DNA of 17,200 nt from Gracilibacteraceae bacterium (GCA_031263945.1 JAISEW010000190.1:1-17200); one strand, 5' to 3'; numbered from the stretch's first letter, positions 6,393 through 13,353 are shown. The notes: a model not told the origin generated them from the letters alone. Numbers and translations: made by a program.

Positions 6393-7139
6393 ATGATTGA
6401 ACTGAAAAACAGAGAGCAAATTCAAATTATGCGCAGAGCCGGCGCTATCGTGGCTGAAACCCTTCAACTGACGCGGGAGATGGTTCGTGCGGGCGTGACG
6501 ACCGGTGAACTTGACCGCGCAGCGGAAGAGTATATCATCAAACAGGGGGCGGTGCCGGCTTTTAAGGGATATGAGGGTTTTCCCGCCACGCTTTGCACTT
6601 CGGTCAATGAAGAAGTGGTGCATGGGATTCCCGGATCCCGCAAACTGTGTGAGGGCGATATTATCAGTATTGATTGCGGGGCGATTTATAAAGGTTATTG
6701 CGGAGACGCGGCCATAACGGCACCGGTGGGAGAAATCGACGCCGAACGGCAACGGTTGCTGGATGTTTGCGCTGAGGCGCTGGCGCGCGGCATTGCGCAG
6801 GCACGGTCGGACAAACGCCTTTTTGATATCTCCAGCGCCGTGCAAGTTTATGTGGAAAAAAATGGAATGTCCGTGGTGCGGGATTATGTGGGGCACGGCA
6901 TAGGCCGCAATATGCATGAGGATCCTCAAGTGCCCAACTTTGGCAGACCCGGCAGGGGACCGAGGCTGACGCGGGGTATGGTTATCGCGATTGAACCGAT
7001 GGTGAATCTGGGCGGTTATCAGGTGGAGACGCTCGGCAACAACTGGACGGTGGCAACGGCGGACCGGCGCCCGTCGGCGCATTTCGAGCACACAGTGGCC
7101 ATCACCGAGGATGGCCCTGAGATATTGACGAAAGTATAG
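6393..7139 (+). CDS. map: Methionine aminopeptidase, type I
   Basis: Encodes 248 residues and removes the initiator methionine from new proteins. The five metal ligands of the pita-bread fold are all present: D94 (SIDCG), D105 (GDAA), H168 (GHGIGRNMHEDP), E201 (IEPM) and E232 (FEHTVAI). H77 (VVHGIP) and H175 are the further active-site histidines. There is no N-terminal zinc-finger extension, as expected for a bacterial type Ia enzyme. The start at 6393 is 3 bases after the adk stop, and the weak GAGTGA ribosome binding site lies in the adk end. No KOW-domain gene separates map from infA. Confidence 0.98.
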   Translation: MIELKNREQIQIMRRAGAIVAETLQLTREMVRAGVTTGELDRAAEEYIIKQGAVPAFKGYEGFPATLCTSVNEEVVHGIPGSRKLCEGDIISIDCGAIYKGYCGDAAITAPVGEIDAERQRLLDVCAEALARGIAQARSDKRLFDISSAVQVYVEKNGMSVVRDYVGHGIGRNMHEDPQVPNFGRPGRGPRLTRGMVIAIEPMVNLGGYQVETLGNNWTVATADRRPSAHFEHTVAITEDGPEILTKV

Positions 7140-7171
7140 GGAACTACCGGCTGCGCAAAGGGGGGAAATAT

Positions 7172-7390
7172 ATGGCCAAAGAGGACGTCATTGAGGTGGA
7201 GGGCAAGGTGCTGGAACCGTTGCCTAACGCGATGTTTACCGTGGAGTTGCCAAACGGGCACAGAGTGCTCGCGCATGTGTCAGGAAAGATAAGGATGCAT
7301 TTTATCAAAATCCTGCCGGGCGATCGGGTCACGGTGGAACTGTCGCCCTATGATCTGACGCGCGGACGTATTGTATACAGATTTAAGTAG
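7172..7390 (+). CDS. infA: Translation initiation factor IF-1
   Basis: The 72 residues are the standard IF-1 length and form a single OB-fold (S1-like). MAKEDVIEVEGKVLEPLPNA, then VELPNGHRVLAHVSGKIR and the C-terminal SPYDLTRGRIVYR are nearly invariant family segments. IF-1 blocks the ribosomal A site during initiation and assists IF-2 and IF-3. AAAGGGGGGAAA precedes the ATG. It lies 32 bases after map. A gap with a small hairpin separates it from rpmJ. Confidence 0.98.
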   Translation: MAKEDVIEVEGKVLEPLPNAMFTVELPNGHRVLAHVSGKIRMHFIKILPGDRVTVELSPYDLTRGRIVYRFK

Positions 7391-7401
7391 GCGGAATGGC
7401 G

Positions 7402-7421
7402 GTCAGGACAGCAGGTCTGAC
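7402..7421 (+). promoter_or_regulatory. Hairpin between infA and rpmJ
   Basis: GTCAG-g-AC, loop AGCAG, GT-CTGAC: a 7-bp stem with one bulged G. It lies about 25 bases before the rpmJ ribosome binding site. No T-run follows, so it is not a standard terminator. A second hairpin with the same outer GTCAG/CTGAC arms follows rpmJ at 7572-7603. The role is unknown. Confidence 0.4.
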
Positions 7422-7455
7422 AGGAAGAATCAGGAAGGATTACGAGGTGAAGGTG

Positions 7456-7569
7456 ATGAAAGTTCGGCCTTCGGTCAAACCGATTTGCGAGAAATGCAAA
7501 ATAATCAAACGCCATGGCAAAGTCATGGTGATCTGTGAAAATCCCAAGCATAAACAGCGGCAGGGATAG
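7456..7569 (+). CDS. rpmJ: 50S ribosomal protein L36, zinc-binding
   Basis: This 37-residue gene starts MKVRPSVKPICEKCK and ends PKHKQRQG. It is the smallest ribosomal protein and a zinc-ribbon with ligands C11, C14, C27 and H32, all present here, so this is the zinc-binding (C+) form. It binds 23S rRNA near the GTPase-associated region. The ribosome binding site GAGGTGAAGG lies directly upstream. The ATG at 7456 is preferred, although the GTG just before it (7453) is in frame and would add one residue. The order infA-rpmJ-rpsM is canonical. It is flanked on both sides by small hairpins. Confidence 0.97.
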   Translation: MKVRPSVKPICEKCKIIKRHGKVMVICENPKHKQRQG

Positions 7570-7571
7570 CG

Positions 7572-7603
7572 GTCAGCCAGCGATGGAGCGGGGCGCCGCT
7601 GAC
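7572..7603 (+). promoter_or_regulatory. Hairpin just upstream of the rpsM ribosome binding site
   Basis: GTCAGC (7572-7577) pairs with GCTGAC (7598-7603). Inside, after a small internal loop, GCG can pair with CGC. The stem ends 3-4 bases before AAGGAGG (7607-7613), the rpsM ribosome binding site. In E. coli S4 represses the alpha operon at a structured rpsM leader, so the position is suggestive. I do not see the E. coli pseudoknot sequence, and any function is inference. Confidence 0.4.
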
Positions 7604-7622
7604 AAGAAGGAGGTTTTATAGT

Positions 7623-7991
7623 ATGGCTCGTATCGCCGGTGTGGACATACCGCGAGACAAAAGAGTGGAAGTATCTTTGACTTATATCTATGGGATAGGC
7701 CGGGCGCAGTCCAATAAGATTTTGGCTAAAGCTCAGGTGAATCCGGACACGCGAGTGAAGGATCTGACGGACGACGAGGTGGCCCGCATCAGGGAAACGA
7801 TCGACAAGGGCCACAAGGTGGAGGGAGATCTGCGCCGCGAGGTGTCGCTCAATATTAAAAGGTTGATGGAGATTGGTTGTTATCGCGGTCTGCGTCACAG
7901 GCGCGGTCTCCCGGTGCGGGGACAGAATACCAAAAACAACGCTCGCACCCGTAAAGGCCCGTCGCGGACGGCCGGCGGCAAGAAGAAGTAA
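7623..7991 (+). CDS. rpsM: 30S ribosomal protein S13
   Basis: Encodes 122 residues. MARIAGVDIPRDKRVEVSLT and YIYGIGRAQSNKIL (helix-hairpin-helix-like) are at the N-terminus. The basic tail includes CYRGLRHRRGLPVRGQNTK, and ARTRKGPSRTAGGKKK is the extended C-terminus that reaches the P-site tRNA. S13 sits in the 30S head and forms bridges B1a/B1b with the large subunit. The ATG at 7623 follows AAGGAGG (7607-7613), which is itself preceded by a hairpin. Confidence 0.98.
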   Translation: MARIAGVDIPRDKRVEVSLTYIYGIGRAQSNKILAKAQVNPDTRVKDLTDDEVARIRETIDKGHKVEGDLRREVSLNIKRLMEIGCYRGLRHRRGLPVRGQNTKNNARTRKGPSRTAGGKKK

Positions 7992-8014
7992 ATCAGGGGA
8001 GGTAAGCATAAAAC

Positions 8015-8404
8015 ATGGCGCGCAGAGTTGTTCGTACCAGAAGGAGAGAGAGAAAAAACATTGAGAGCGGCGTCGCTCATATCAAATCGACATTTAATAA
8101 TACGATCGTTACCATAACGGATACCGGCGGCAACACGCTGTCCTGGTCCAGCGCCGGCGCTCTCAATTTTAAAGGCTCGCGCAAGAGTACGCCTTTTGCC
8201 GCTCAGATGGCGGCGGAAACGGCGGCTAAGGCGGCGATGGAGCACGGGTTAAGAATCGTGGAATGTTACGTCAAAGGCCCCGGTGCCGGACGGGAAGCCG
8301 CTATCCGCGCTTTGCAGGCAGCCGGTTTGGAAGTGAGCCTGATCCGCGATGTGACTCCCGTCCCGCATAACGGCTGCCGGCCGCCTAAACGGAGAAGGGT
8401 ATAA
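8015..8404 (+). CDS. rpsK: 30S ribosomal protein S11
   Basis: Encodes 129 residues with the highly conserved core GVAHIKSTFNNTIVTITD, TPFAAQMAAETAAKAAMEHG and the end VTPVPHNGCRPPKRRRV. S11 is a platform protein near the E site that helps hold the mRNA with S7. The ribosome binding site GGGGAGGT (7995-8002) precedes the ATG at 8015. It lies 23 bases after rpsM, in canonical order. The next 46 bases to rpsD hold only the rpsD ribosome binding site. Confidence 0.98.
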   Translation: MARRVVRTRRRERKNIESGVAHIKSTFNNTIVTITDTGGNTLSWSSAGALNFKGSRKSTPFAAQMAAETAAKAAMEHGLRIVECYVKGPGAGREAAIRALQAAGLEVSLIRDVTPVPHNGCRPPKRRRV

Positions 8405-8450
8405 GAGATGGCGGCGGAGCCTGTGACATATTCTGACAAGGGAGGAAAAA

Positions 8451-9086
8451 ATGGCTAAATATACGGAGGCTGTTTGCCGGCAGTGCCGGCGGGAGAGCCA
8501 GAAGCTGTTTCTGAAAGGAGAGCGGTGTTATTCGGGCAAATGCGCGATGGAACGGAAGCGCGGGCAGTTCCCGCCCGGAGCGCACGGACAGAGCCGCGGG
8601 CGCAAGCCGTCTGAATACAGTTTGCAGCTCAGGGAAAAACAGAAAGTGCGTCGTATGTACGGCGTTTTGGAAAAACAATTTCGTAATTATTTCACATTGG
8701 CCAGCCGCCAAAGGGGTATGACGGGTGAAAATCTGCTGCGCCTTTTGGAACGCCGTTTGGACAATGTGGTTTATCGCATCGGTTTTGCCGCTTCCAGAGC
8801 GGAAGCGCGCCAAATGGTGACGCACGGGCATATCGTCATAAACAGCAAACGGGTCGATATTCCGTCTTATCTGGTGGAGGTCGGCGAGGTTATCGCCTTT
8901 AAGGAATCAAGCCGAAGCAACAACCGCGTTAAAGAATTGACTGACGCGCTCCAGGAACGGCAGACGCCGGTCTGGCTCAGCTTGGACTCCGCCAAAGCCA
9001 CCGGCGCGGTTCTGGCGCTTCCCAACCGCGAGGATATTCAGGCGCCGATCGAGGAACACCTCATCGTTGAAAAATACTCGCGCTAA
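8451..9086 (+). CDS. rpsD: 30S ribosomal protein S4, zinc-knuckle form
   Basis: Encodes 211 residues. The N-terminus carries C9, C12, C26 and C31 (CRQC, then CYSGKC), the zinc-binding knuckle seen in some bacterial S4 proteins such as that of Thermus. The PPGAHG motif and the S4 RNA-binding domain (RRLDNVVYRIGFAASRAEAR, QMVTHGHIVINSKRVDIPSY) follow. S4 is a primary assembly protein of the 30S body and helps form the mRNA entry channel. In several bacteria it also regulates its operon. AAGGGAGG (8438-8445) serves the ATG. Its place directly before rpoA in the alpha operon is common. Confidence 0.98.
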   Translation: MAKYTEAVCRQCRRESQKLFLKGERCYSGKCAMERKRGQFPPGAHGQSRGRKPSEYSLQLREKQKVRRMYGVLEKQFRNYFTLASRQRGMTGENLLRLLERRLDNVVYRIGFAASRAEARQMVTHGHIVINSKRVDIPSYLVEVGEVIAFKESSRSNNRVKELTDALQERQTPVWLSLDSAKATGAVLALPNREDIQAPIEEHLIVEKYSR

Positions 9087-9115
9087 TTAATATCCCGGAA
9101 AGTAGGTGCAATCGC

Positions 9116-10081
9116 TTGTTGGAACTCAATAACCCCAATAAATTCAGCAACCCGGCTATCGAGGTCGTTGAACGGGCGGACGACAACACTTACGCCCGGT
9201 TCGTGATTGAGCCGCTGGAGCGTGGTTATGGCATCACTCTGGGCAATTCTTTGCGGCGGATACTTTTATCATCGTTACCCGGTTCGGCGGTGACGTCCAT
9301 AAAAATCGAAGGCGTTCTGCATGAGTTTTCCACGCTTCCCGGCGTGCTGGAAGATGTGACGGAAATCATCCTGAATATAAAATCGCTGGCACTCAAAGGG
9401 CATACGGATGAAACGCGGTTTCTTCACTTGGAGTGCGAGGGCGAAGGAGTCGTGACAGCGGGGGATATCATAGCCGGATCCGATTTGGAAATATTAAATC
9501 CCGATCTGAAAATAGCGACCTTGGACAAAGACGGACGTTTATTCGTGGAGATGACGGTGGAACGTTCGCGGGGATATTTGCCGGCGGAAAAAAATAAAAA
9601 ACCGGAATATGGCATAGGAGTGATCCCGGTGGACGCGATTTTTACGCCGATATATAAAGTCAACTATCAGGTGGAAGACACCCGAGTCGGTATGGTGACG
9701 GATTTTGACAAACTGACGCTGGAAGTTTGGTCCAATGGCAGCATTACCCCGGAGGAGGCCACCGGGCTCGCCGCTAAAATTTTAACCGACCGGCTGCGTA
9801 TGTTCTTGAATCTGTCGGATAATCTTCCCGGCGTTGAAATTATAGACGAAGACATTGAGGAAGAAAAAGACAAGATTTTGGAAATGACGATCGAGGAACT
9901 GGACTTGTCCGTGCGTTCATATAATTGTCTCAAGCGGGCGGCTATCAATACTGTGGAAGAGTTGACGCACCGCACCCAGGAAGATATGATAAAAGTTCGC
10001 AATCTTGGAAAAAAATCCCTGGAAGAAGTGGAACACAAGCTGCAAGATCTGGGACTGGGTTTTCGCGCGTCAGAAGATTAA
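9116..10081 (+). CDS. rpoA: DNA-directed RNA polymerase alpha subunit
   Basis: Encodes 321 residues in the usual two-domain layout. The N-terminal domain (to about 230) carries RFVIEPLERGYGITLGNSLR and RRILLSSLPGSAVTSIKIEG, which build the dimer platform for beta and beta'. An acidic linker (DEDIEEEKDK) leads to the C-terminal domain (about 255-315; ELDLSVRSYNCLKRAAINTV, VRNLGKKSLEEVEHKL), which contacts UP elements and activators. The start is a TTG at 9116 or the in-frame TTG at 9119; AGTAGGTG (9101-9108) is a modest ribosome binding site for either. No ATG lies nearby. It is preceded by rpsD and followed by rplQ after 22 bases. Confidence 0.97.
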   Translation: MLELNNPNKFSNPAIEVVERADDNTYARFVIEPLERGYGITLGNSLRRILLSSLPGSAVTSIKIEGVLHEFSTLPGVLEDVTEIILNIKSLALKGHTDETRFLHLECEGEGVVTAGDIIAGSDLEILNPDLKIATLDKDGRLFVEMTVERSRGYLPAEKNKKPEYGIGVIPVDAIFTPIYKVNYQVEDTRVGMVTDFDKLTLEVWSNGSITPEEATGLAAKILTDRLRMFLNLSDNLPGVEIIDEDIEEEKDKILEMTIEELDLSVRSYNCLKRAAINTVEELTHRTQEDMIKVRNLGKKSLEEVEHKLQDLGLGFRASED

Positions 10082-10103
10082 ATTCGGAAAGGAGGGGCAG
10101 ACA

Positions 10104-10448
10104 TTGCCGTATCGTAAACTTGGCGCGAATATGGGCAGGCGCAAGGCGCTTTTGAGAAATATTGTCACATCTCTGCTGAAACACGGGCGGATCGAGACGA
10201 CGGAAGCCCGGGCCAAAGAGCTCAACGCGTTCGCGGAAAAAATGATAACGCTTGGAAAAAGAGGCGACCTCGCGGCCAGGAGACAGGCGCTCAGTTTTCT
10301 GTTGGAAGAAGATGTGGTCAAGTATCTGTTTGACGACCTGGCGCCGAAATTCAGCCGGCGGCAGGGCGGTTACACGCGTATCATCCGCAAAGGATTCCGG
10401 CGCGGAGACGCCGCGCAGATGGTTTTGGTGGAGATGGTGGCGGAGTGA
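10104..10448 (+). CDS. rplQ: 50S ribosomal protein L17
   Basis: Encodes 114 residues. The N-terminus PYRKLGANMGRRKALLRNI, then TSLLKHGRIETTEARAKEL, and RRQGGYTRIIRKGFRRGDAA near the end identify bacterial L17, a protein near the tunnel exit. The start is the TTG at 10104, because AAAGGAGGGG (10088-10097) sits 6 bases upstream and the family begins M-x-YRKLG. Upstream in-frame starts would run into rpoA. It overlaps nothing and is followed by truA after 3 bases. The ECF transporter genes (ecfA/ecfT) often found at this junction in Bacillota are absent. Confidence 0.97.
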   Translation: MPYRKLGANMGRRKALLRNIVTSLLKHGRIETTEARAKELNAFAEKMITLGKRGDLAARRQALSFLLEEDVVKYLFDDLAPKFSRRQGGYTRIIRKGFRRGDAAQMVLVEMVAE

Positions 10449-10451
10449 CCG

Positions 10452-11309
10452 ATGGTTAGGATGGCGCTCGTTTTGGCTTATGACGGAACAAACTACCATG
10501 GGTTTCAGTTTCAGCCCCCGGAGCGCGGGCGGACAATACAGGGCGAAGTAGAACGCGTTTGGCAAAATTTGTTTCATGAAACGATCAGACTTATTCCCGC
10601 CGGACGCACCGACGCCGGCGTTCACGCCGCCGGGCAGGTCGTGAGTTTTACCACGGCGGCGGCTATCCCGGCGGTCAACGTGCCCAAAGCGTTGAACAGT
10701 CTGTTGCCGCGGGACATTCGCGTGCTGAGGGCGGAGCGGGCGGCGGACGAGTTTAACGCGAGGCGTGACGCCCGCTGGAAACGCTATGATTATTTTATTG
10801 ATAACGCGCGTATTCCGGATGTATTCACCAGACTTTACCGCCTGCATGAACCCGTGCCGCTGGCGGCGGAGGACATGCGGCGCGCGGCTCTCTCGTTTCA
10901 GGGGAGGCGTGACTTTCGCGCTTTTGCCGCGGCCGGCGGCGCGGCCCGCTGTTTTGTTCGCACGTTGTATCACTGTCGGGTGCTGGTCTCTGGCGGTCTG
11001 ATTCAAATAATTTGCGTCGGCGACGGGTTTTTGTACAATATGGTGCGTATTATCGCAGGTACGCTCATATCGGTCGGCAAAGGCAAAATGACGCCGCCGG
11101 CGGCGGCAGCGGCCCTTGAGGCCGGGCGCCGGGCCGGAGCGGGGATGACGGCGCTGGCGCGCGGACTCACGCTCACCCACGTTGAATATGGTTTGAGAAT
11201 ACCGAGCGCTCTTTTTGCTGATTTGGAGCCGAATAACTGGGAAAAAGCGAGTTTATCCAAGGAGACTTATCGGGTTCGGCAAGAATTTGGACTAGTCACT
11301 GGTTTGTAA
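10452..11309 (+). CDS. truA: tRNA pseudouridine synthase A (positions 38-40)
   Basis: Encodes 285 residues and makes pseudouridine at positions 38-40 of the tRNA anticodon arm. Family segments are LVLAYDGTNYHGFQFQP, the catalytic motif AGRTDAGVHA with the nucleophile D54, and FNARRDARWKRYDYFI. The motif GDGFLYNMVRIIAGTLI follows later. The ATG at 10452 is favoured by GGAG at 10442-10445; the in-frame ATG at 10461 would drop three residues. The usual end, GLTLTHVEY, is reached near residue 250. About 35 more residues follow, including NNWEKASLSKETYRVRQEFG, which I do not recognise as part of the family fold. Confidence 0.96.
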   Translation: MVRMALVLAYDGTNYHGFQFQPPERGRTIQGEVERVWQNLFHETIRLIPAGRTDAGVHAAGQVVSFTTAAAIPAVNVPKALNSLLPRDIRVLRAERAADEFNARRDARWKRYDYFIDNARIPDVFTRLYRLHEPVPLAAEDMRRAALSFQGRRDFRAFAAAGGAARCFVRTLYHCRVLVSGGLIQIICVGDGFLYNMVRIIAGTLISVGKGKMTPPAAAAALEAGRRAGAGMTALARGLTLTHVEYGLRIPSALFADLEPNNWEKASLSKETYRVRQEFGLVTGL

Positions 11310-11322
11310 GGAGGAATCGAAA

Positions 11323-11760
11323 ATGACCACGCAATTTGCCAAAGCCGGCGAAACAGAGCGTAAGTGGTATGTCATCGACGCCGACGGCATCGCCCTCGGC
11401 CGTGTGGCGACGGAAGCCGCCCGATTGCTGCGCGGCAAGCATAAACCCATTTATACGCCTAATGTGGACGCGGGTGATTTTGTTATCGTCGTCAACGCGG
11501 CAAAAGTGATCCTGACGGGGCACAAAGCGGAACAAAAGCTGTATCGCTGGCATTCCGGCTATCCGGGCGGTCTGAAGTCAATGACATATAAAAAGCTGAT
11601 GGCCCAGCGGCCTCAGAGGGCGATGGAACACGCCGTCAAGGGCATGCTGCCGCGCAATAAACTCGGCGCGGCCCTGTACAGGAAACTGAAAGTCTACTCT
11701 GGGGAGACGCATCCGCATCAGGCGCAGAAACCGGAAACTTGGGCGATGAAATTGAAATAG
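11323..11760 (+). CDS. rplM: 50S ribosomal protein L13
   Basis: Encodes 145 residues, the normal length. Diagnostic segments are KWYVIDADGIALGRVATEAA, LLRGKHKPIYTPNVDAGDFV, KLYRWHSGYPGGLKSMTYK, and AVKGMLPRNKLGAALYRKLK. L13 is one of the early assembly proteins of the 50S subunit. The ribosome binding site AAGGAGGAA precedes the ATG. Its pairing with rpsI 32 bases downstream is conserved in most bacteria. The link to truA upstream is typical of Bacillota. Confidence 0.98.
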   Translation: MTTQFAKAGETERKWYVIDADGIALGRVATEAARLLRGKHKPIYTPNVDAGDFVIVVNAAKVILTGHKAEQKLYRWHSGYPGGLKSMTYKKLMAQRPQRAMEHAVKGMLPRNKLGAALYRKLKVYSGETHPHQAQKPETWAMKLK

Positions 11761-11792
11761 CGATCATAAGTTTTACGTCTTGGGAGGGAAAA

Positions 11793-12188
11793 ATGGCAAT
11801 ACAATTGCAGTATTACGGTACCGGCCGGCGCAAGAACGCCGTGGCCCGCGTCCGGCTTGTGGCGGGCGAAGGCAGGTATACGATCAACGAGCGCGATATG
11901 GCCGAATATTTCGGCAAGAAAACTTTGGAAATGATAGTGCGGCAGCCGATGGAAGTCACGGAAACACTCGGTAAATATGATGTCGTCGCCCGCGTACACG
12001 GCGGCGGCGCCACCGGTCAGGCCGGCGCTCTGCGCATGGGCATCGCCCGCGCGCTGATTAAACTGGACGACGGGATGCGGCCGGCGCTGAAACGGGCGGG
12101 CTTTCTCACCCGTGATTCGCGCATGAAGGAACGCCGCAAGTACGGCTTGAAAAAAGCCCGTAAAGCGCCGCAATTCTCGAAACGTTAA
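11793..12188 (+). CDS. rpsI: 30S ribosomal protein S9
   Basis: Encodes 131 residues. The start YYGTGRRKNAVARVRLV, the central VHGGGATGQAGALRMGIARA and the long basic tail (RERRKYGLKKARKAPQFSKR-like, ending QFSKR) define S9. Its C-terminal arginine reaches the P-site tRNA anticodon stem. I chose the ATG at 11793, served by TGGGAGGGA (11781-11789). The longer in-frame reading from 11739 would overlap rplM and has no support. No terminator is visible in the 39 bases before the next gene. Confidence 0.98.
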   Translation: MAIQLQYYGTGRRKNAVARVRLVAGEGRYTINERDMAEYFGKKTLEMIVRQPMEVTETLGKYDVVARVHGGGATGQAGALRMGIARALIKLDDGMRPALKRAGFLTRDSRMKERRKYGLKKARKAPQFSKR

Positions 12189-12227
12189 TTTAGGGAAACT
12201 CGTCTGAAGAGAAAGGAACTTGGGCGC

Positions 12228-13241
12228 ATGAAAAAACAAAAAAAAGAGATGGTTTTTATTGCGTTTACGCTTTTTTGCGCGCTGGCGCTGGCGGCGCCCG
12301 TGTTCGCTTCCGCTTATGAAACCATCGTATACAGACCGATGCGGATCGAAGGTTCTGACCGGATCGCCACGGCTATTGAAGTCGCGAAATACGGTTGGGA
12401 AAGAGAAGGAGTGTTCCGGGCGGTCGTCGTACCGGCCAATCAGGAAAACCTCATCGACTCGGTGGCGGTGGCGCCTCTGGCAACTCAGTTTGACGCTCCC
12501 GTACTTCTGACATATAAAGATAAACTTGATCCCCGCCTGAAGAAAGAACTTCAGGAATGGGGCACCCACACGGTATACGCGGTCGGCGGACTCTCAGATC
12601 AGGTGATCGCCGAACTGCGCGGTATGCAGGGCGTTTATGTGGAAGTCATCAGAGGGCAGGATCGGTGGGAAACTTCAAGATTACTCAACGCGCGGATGTC
12701 CAGCCCGGAGGGTTCGTTTGTCGTCGGCTATAATTCCGTGGCGGAAGCGTTGATGATATCTTCTTTTGCCGGTAAAAACTCCCATCGCGTGATTTTGGCG
12801 GACAGGAACGGTTCCGTTGACTTGTCGCAGCTCGTGGGCTCGCGTATTTATCTGATTGGCGACGAGCGGACCGTAGCCGACGTTGACGCCTCGAAAATAC
12901 CGGGGTCGGTAGTCGTGCGCATCGCTGAATATGAAAACAATATTTATGACCGTAACTGGGAAGTACTGCGGATTTTTAATTTTGATTATGATTATGTGTT
13001 CGTGGCGAACGGAGACTCGCTGGTGGACGCCTTATCGGTCTCGTCGCTCGCGGGGCGGACGGGCGCGCCCATCGCTTTTGCCAATAAATACCATGTGCCG
13101 GCGATGGAGTTTGGCATCTTTGAGGGTAATTTGAGGATCCACCTGAGCAAATGCATCATGCTCGGCGGACCGAGTGTGCTTGACGATCAGGTCATGCAGG
13201 ATTTGACTTTTGTGCGCAATGTTCCTCGGGACAGGGACTGA
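12228..13241 (+). CDS. Secreted protein with three cell-wall-binding repeats (CWB2 family)
   Basis: Encodes 337 residues. A basic start (MKKQKKE) and a hydrophobic stretch (residues 8-26) ending in AxA form a clear Sec signal peptide, probably cut after ASA at residue 29. The rest is three diverged repeats of the CWB2 type: one with IEGSDRIATAIEVAK and DSVAVAPLATQFDAPVLLTY ending AVGG (about 38-121), one with RGQDRWETSR and ending IYLIGD (142-212), one with ANGDSLVDALSVSSLAGRTG and IMLGG (about 235-314). In other Gram-positives three such repeats anchor surface proteins non-covalently to anionic wall polymers. No other domain is attached, so its own activity is unknown. Only 39 bases without a terminator separate it from rpsI; the ribosome binding site is GAAAGGA (12211-12217). 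The family assignment is by motif recognition. Confidence 0.85.
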   Translation: MKKQKKEMVFIAFTLFCALALAAPVFASAYETIVYRPMRIEGSDRIATAIEVAKYGWEREGVFRAVVVPANQENLIDSVAVAPLATQFDAPVLLTYKDKLDPRLKKELQEWGTHTVYAVGGLSDQVIAELRGMQGVYVEVIRGQDRWETSRLLNARMSSPEGSFVVGYNSVAEALMISSFAGKNSHRVILADRNGSVDLSQLVGSRIYLIGDERTVADVDASKIPGSVVVRIAEYENNIYDRNWEVLRIFNFDYDYVFVANGDSLVDALSVSSLAGRTGAPIAFANKYHVPAMEFGIFEGNLRIHLSKCIMLGGPSVLDDQVMQDLTFVRNVPRDRD

Positions 13242-13251
13242 ATTTTACGCG

Positions 13252-13261
13252 TGAATATTCA
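13252..13261. promoter_or_regulatory. Perfect 10-bp palindrome (TGAATATTCA), possible weak operator
   Basis: The palindrome lies just after the CWB2 stop. Its halves equal the TGAAT/ATTCA arms of the ArgR box, but the usual 4-base centre is missing, and it is about 115 bases before argC. GATAAT at 13262-13267 resembles a -10 box, but no good -35 is 16-18 bases upstream. I record it as a weak candidate only. Confidence 0.2.
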
Positions 13262-13270
13262 GATAATCAT

Positions 13271-13309
13271 AATTCCTCCCTCGGCGGATCGCGAGGGAGG
13301 ATTTAATAA
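13271..13309 (+). terminator. Intrinsic terminator after the ribosomal/CWB2 unit
   Basis: TCCTCCCTCG (13274-13283) and CGAGGGAGGA (13292-13301) form a perfect 10-bp GC-rich stem with an 8-base loop, extendable by two A-T pairs past one mismatch. It is followed by TTTAATAAT, a weak T-tract. It lies 30 bases after the CWB2 stop and before the arginine operon, the position expected for ending the upstream transcript. Confidence 0.7.
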
Positions 13310-13320
13310 TCAAAGGTAAC

Positions 13321-13353
13321 TCTGCCACGGTTGTTGGCGACAGCCGTGACAGA
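13321..13353 (+). promoter_or_regulatory. Hairpin in the argC leader
   Basis: TCTG-c-CACGGTTG, loop TTGGCGA, CAGCCGTG-a-CAGA: an 8-bp stem with one G-U pair, one mismatch, then four more pairs. It ends 9 bases before the argC ribosome binding site (GGAGGTGA, 13363-13370) and has no T-run. It could be a translational or attenuation element for the arginine operon. The pairing is seen; the role is inference. Confidence 0.4.

Noticed and set aside
9945..11180. A 411-codon open frame on the minus strand across rpoA, rplQ and truA
   Set aside because: It lies opposite three solid genes, spans their junctions, and its translation is rich in R, H and P like a mirror of GC-rich coding DNA. No family motif is seen.
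11718..12569. A 283-codon minus-strand frame across rpsI and the start of the CWB2 gene
   Set aside because: It is opposite two supported genes and has no ribosome binding site or motif.
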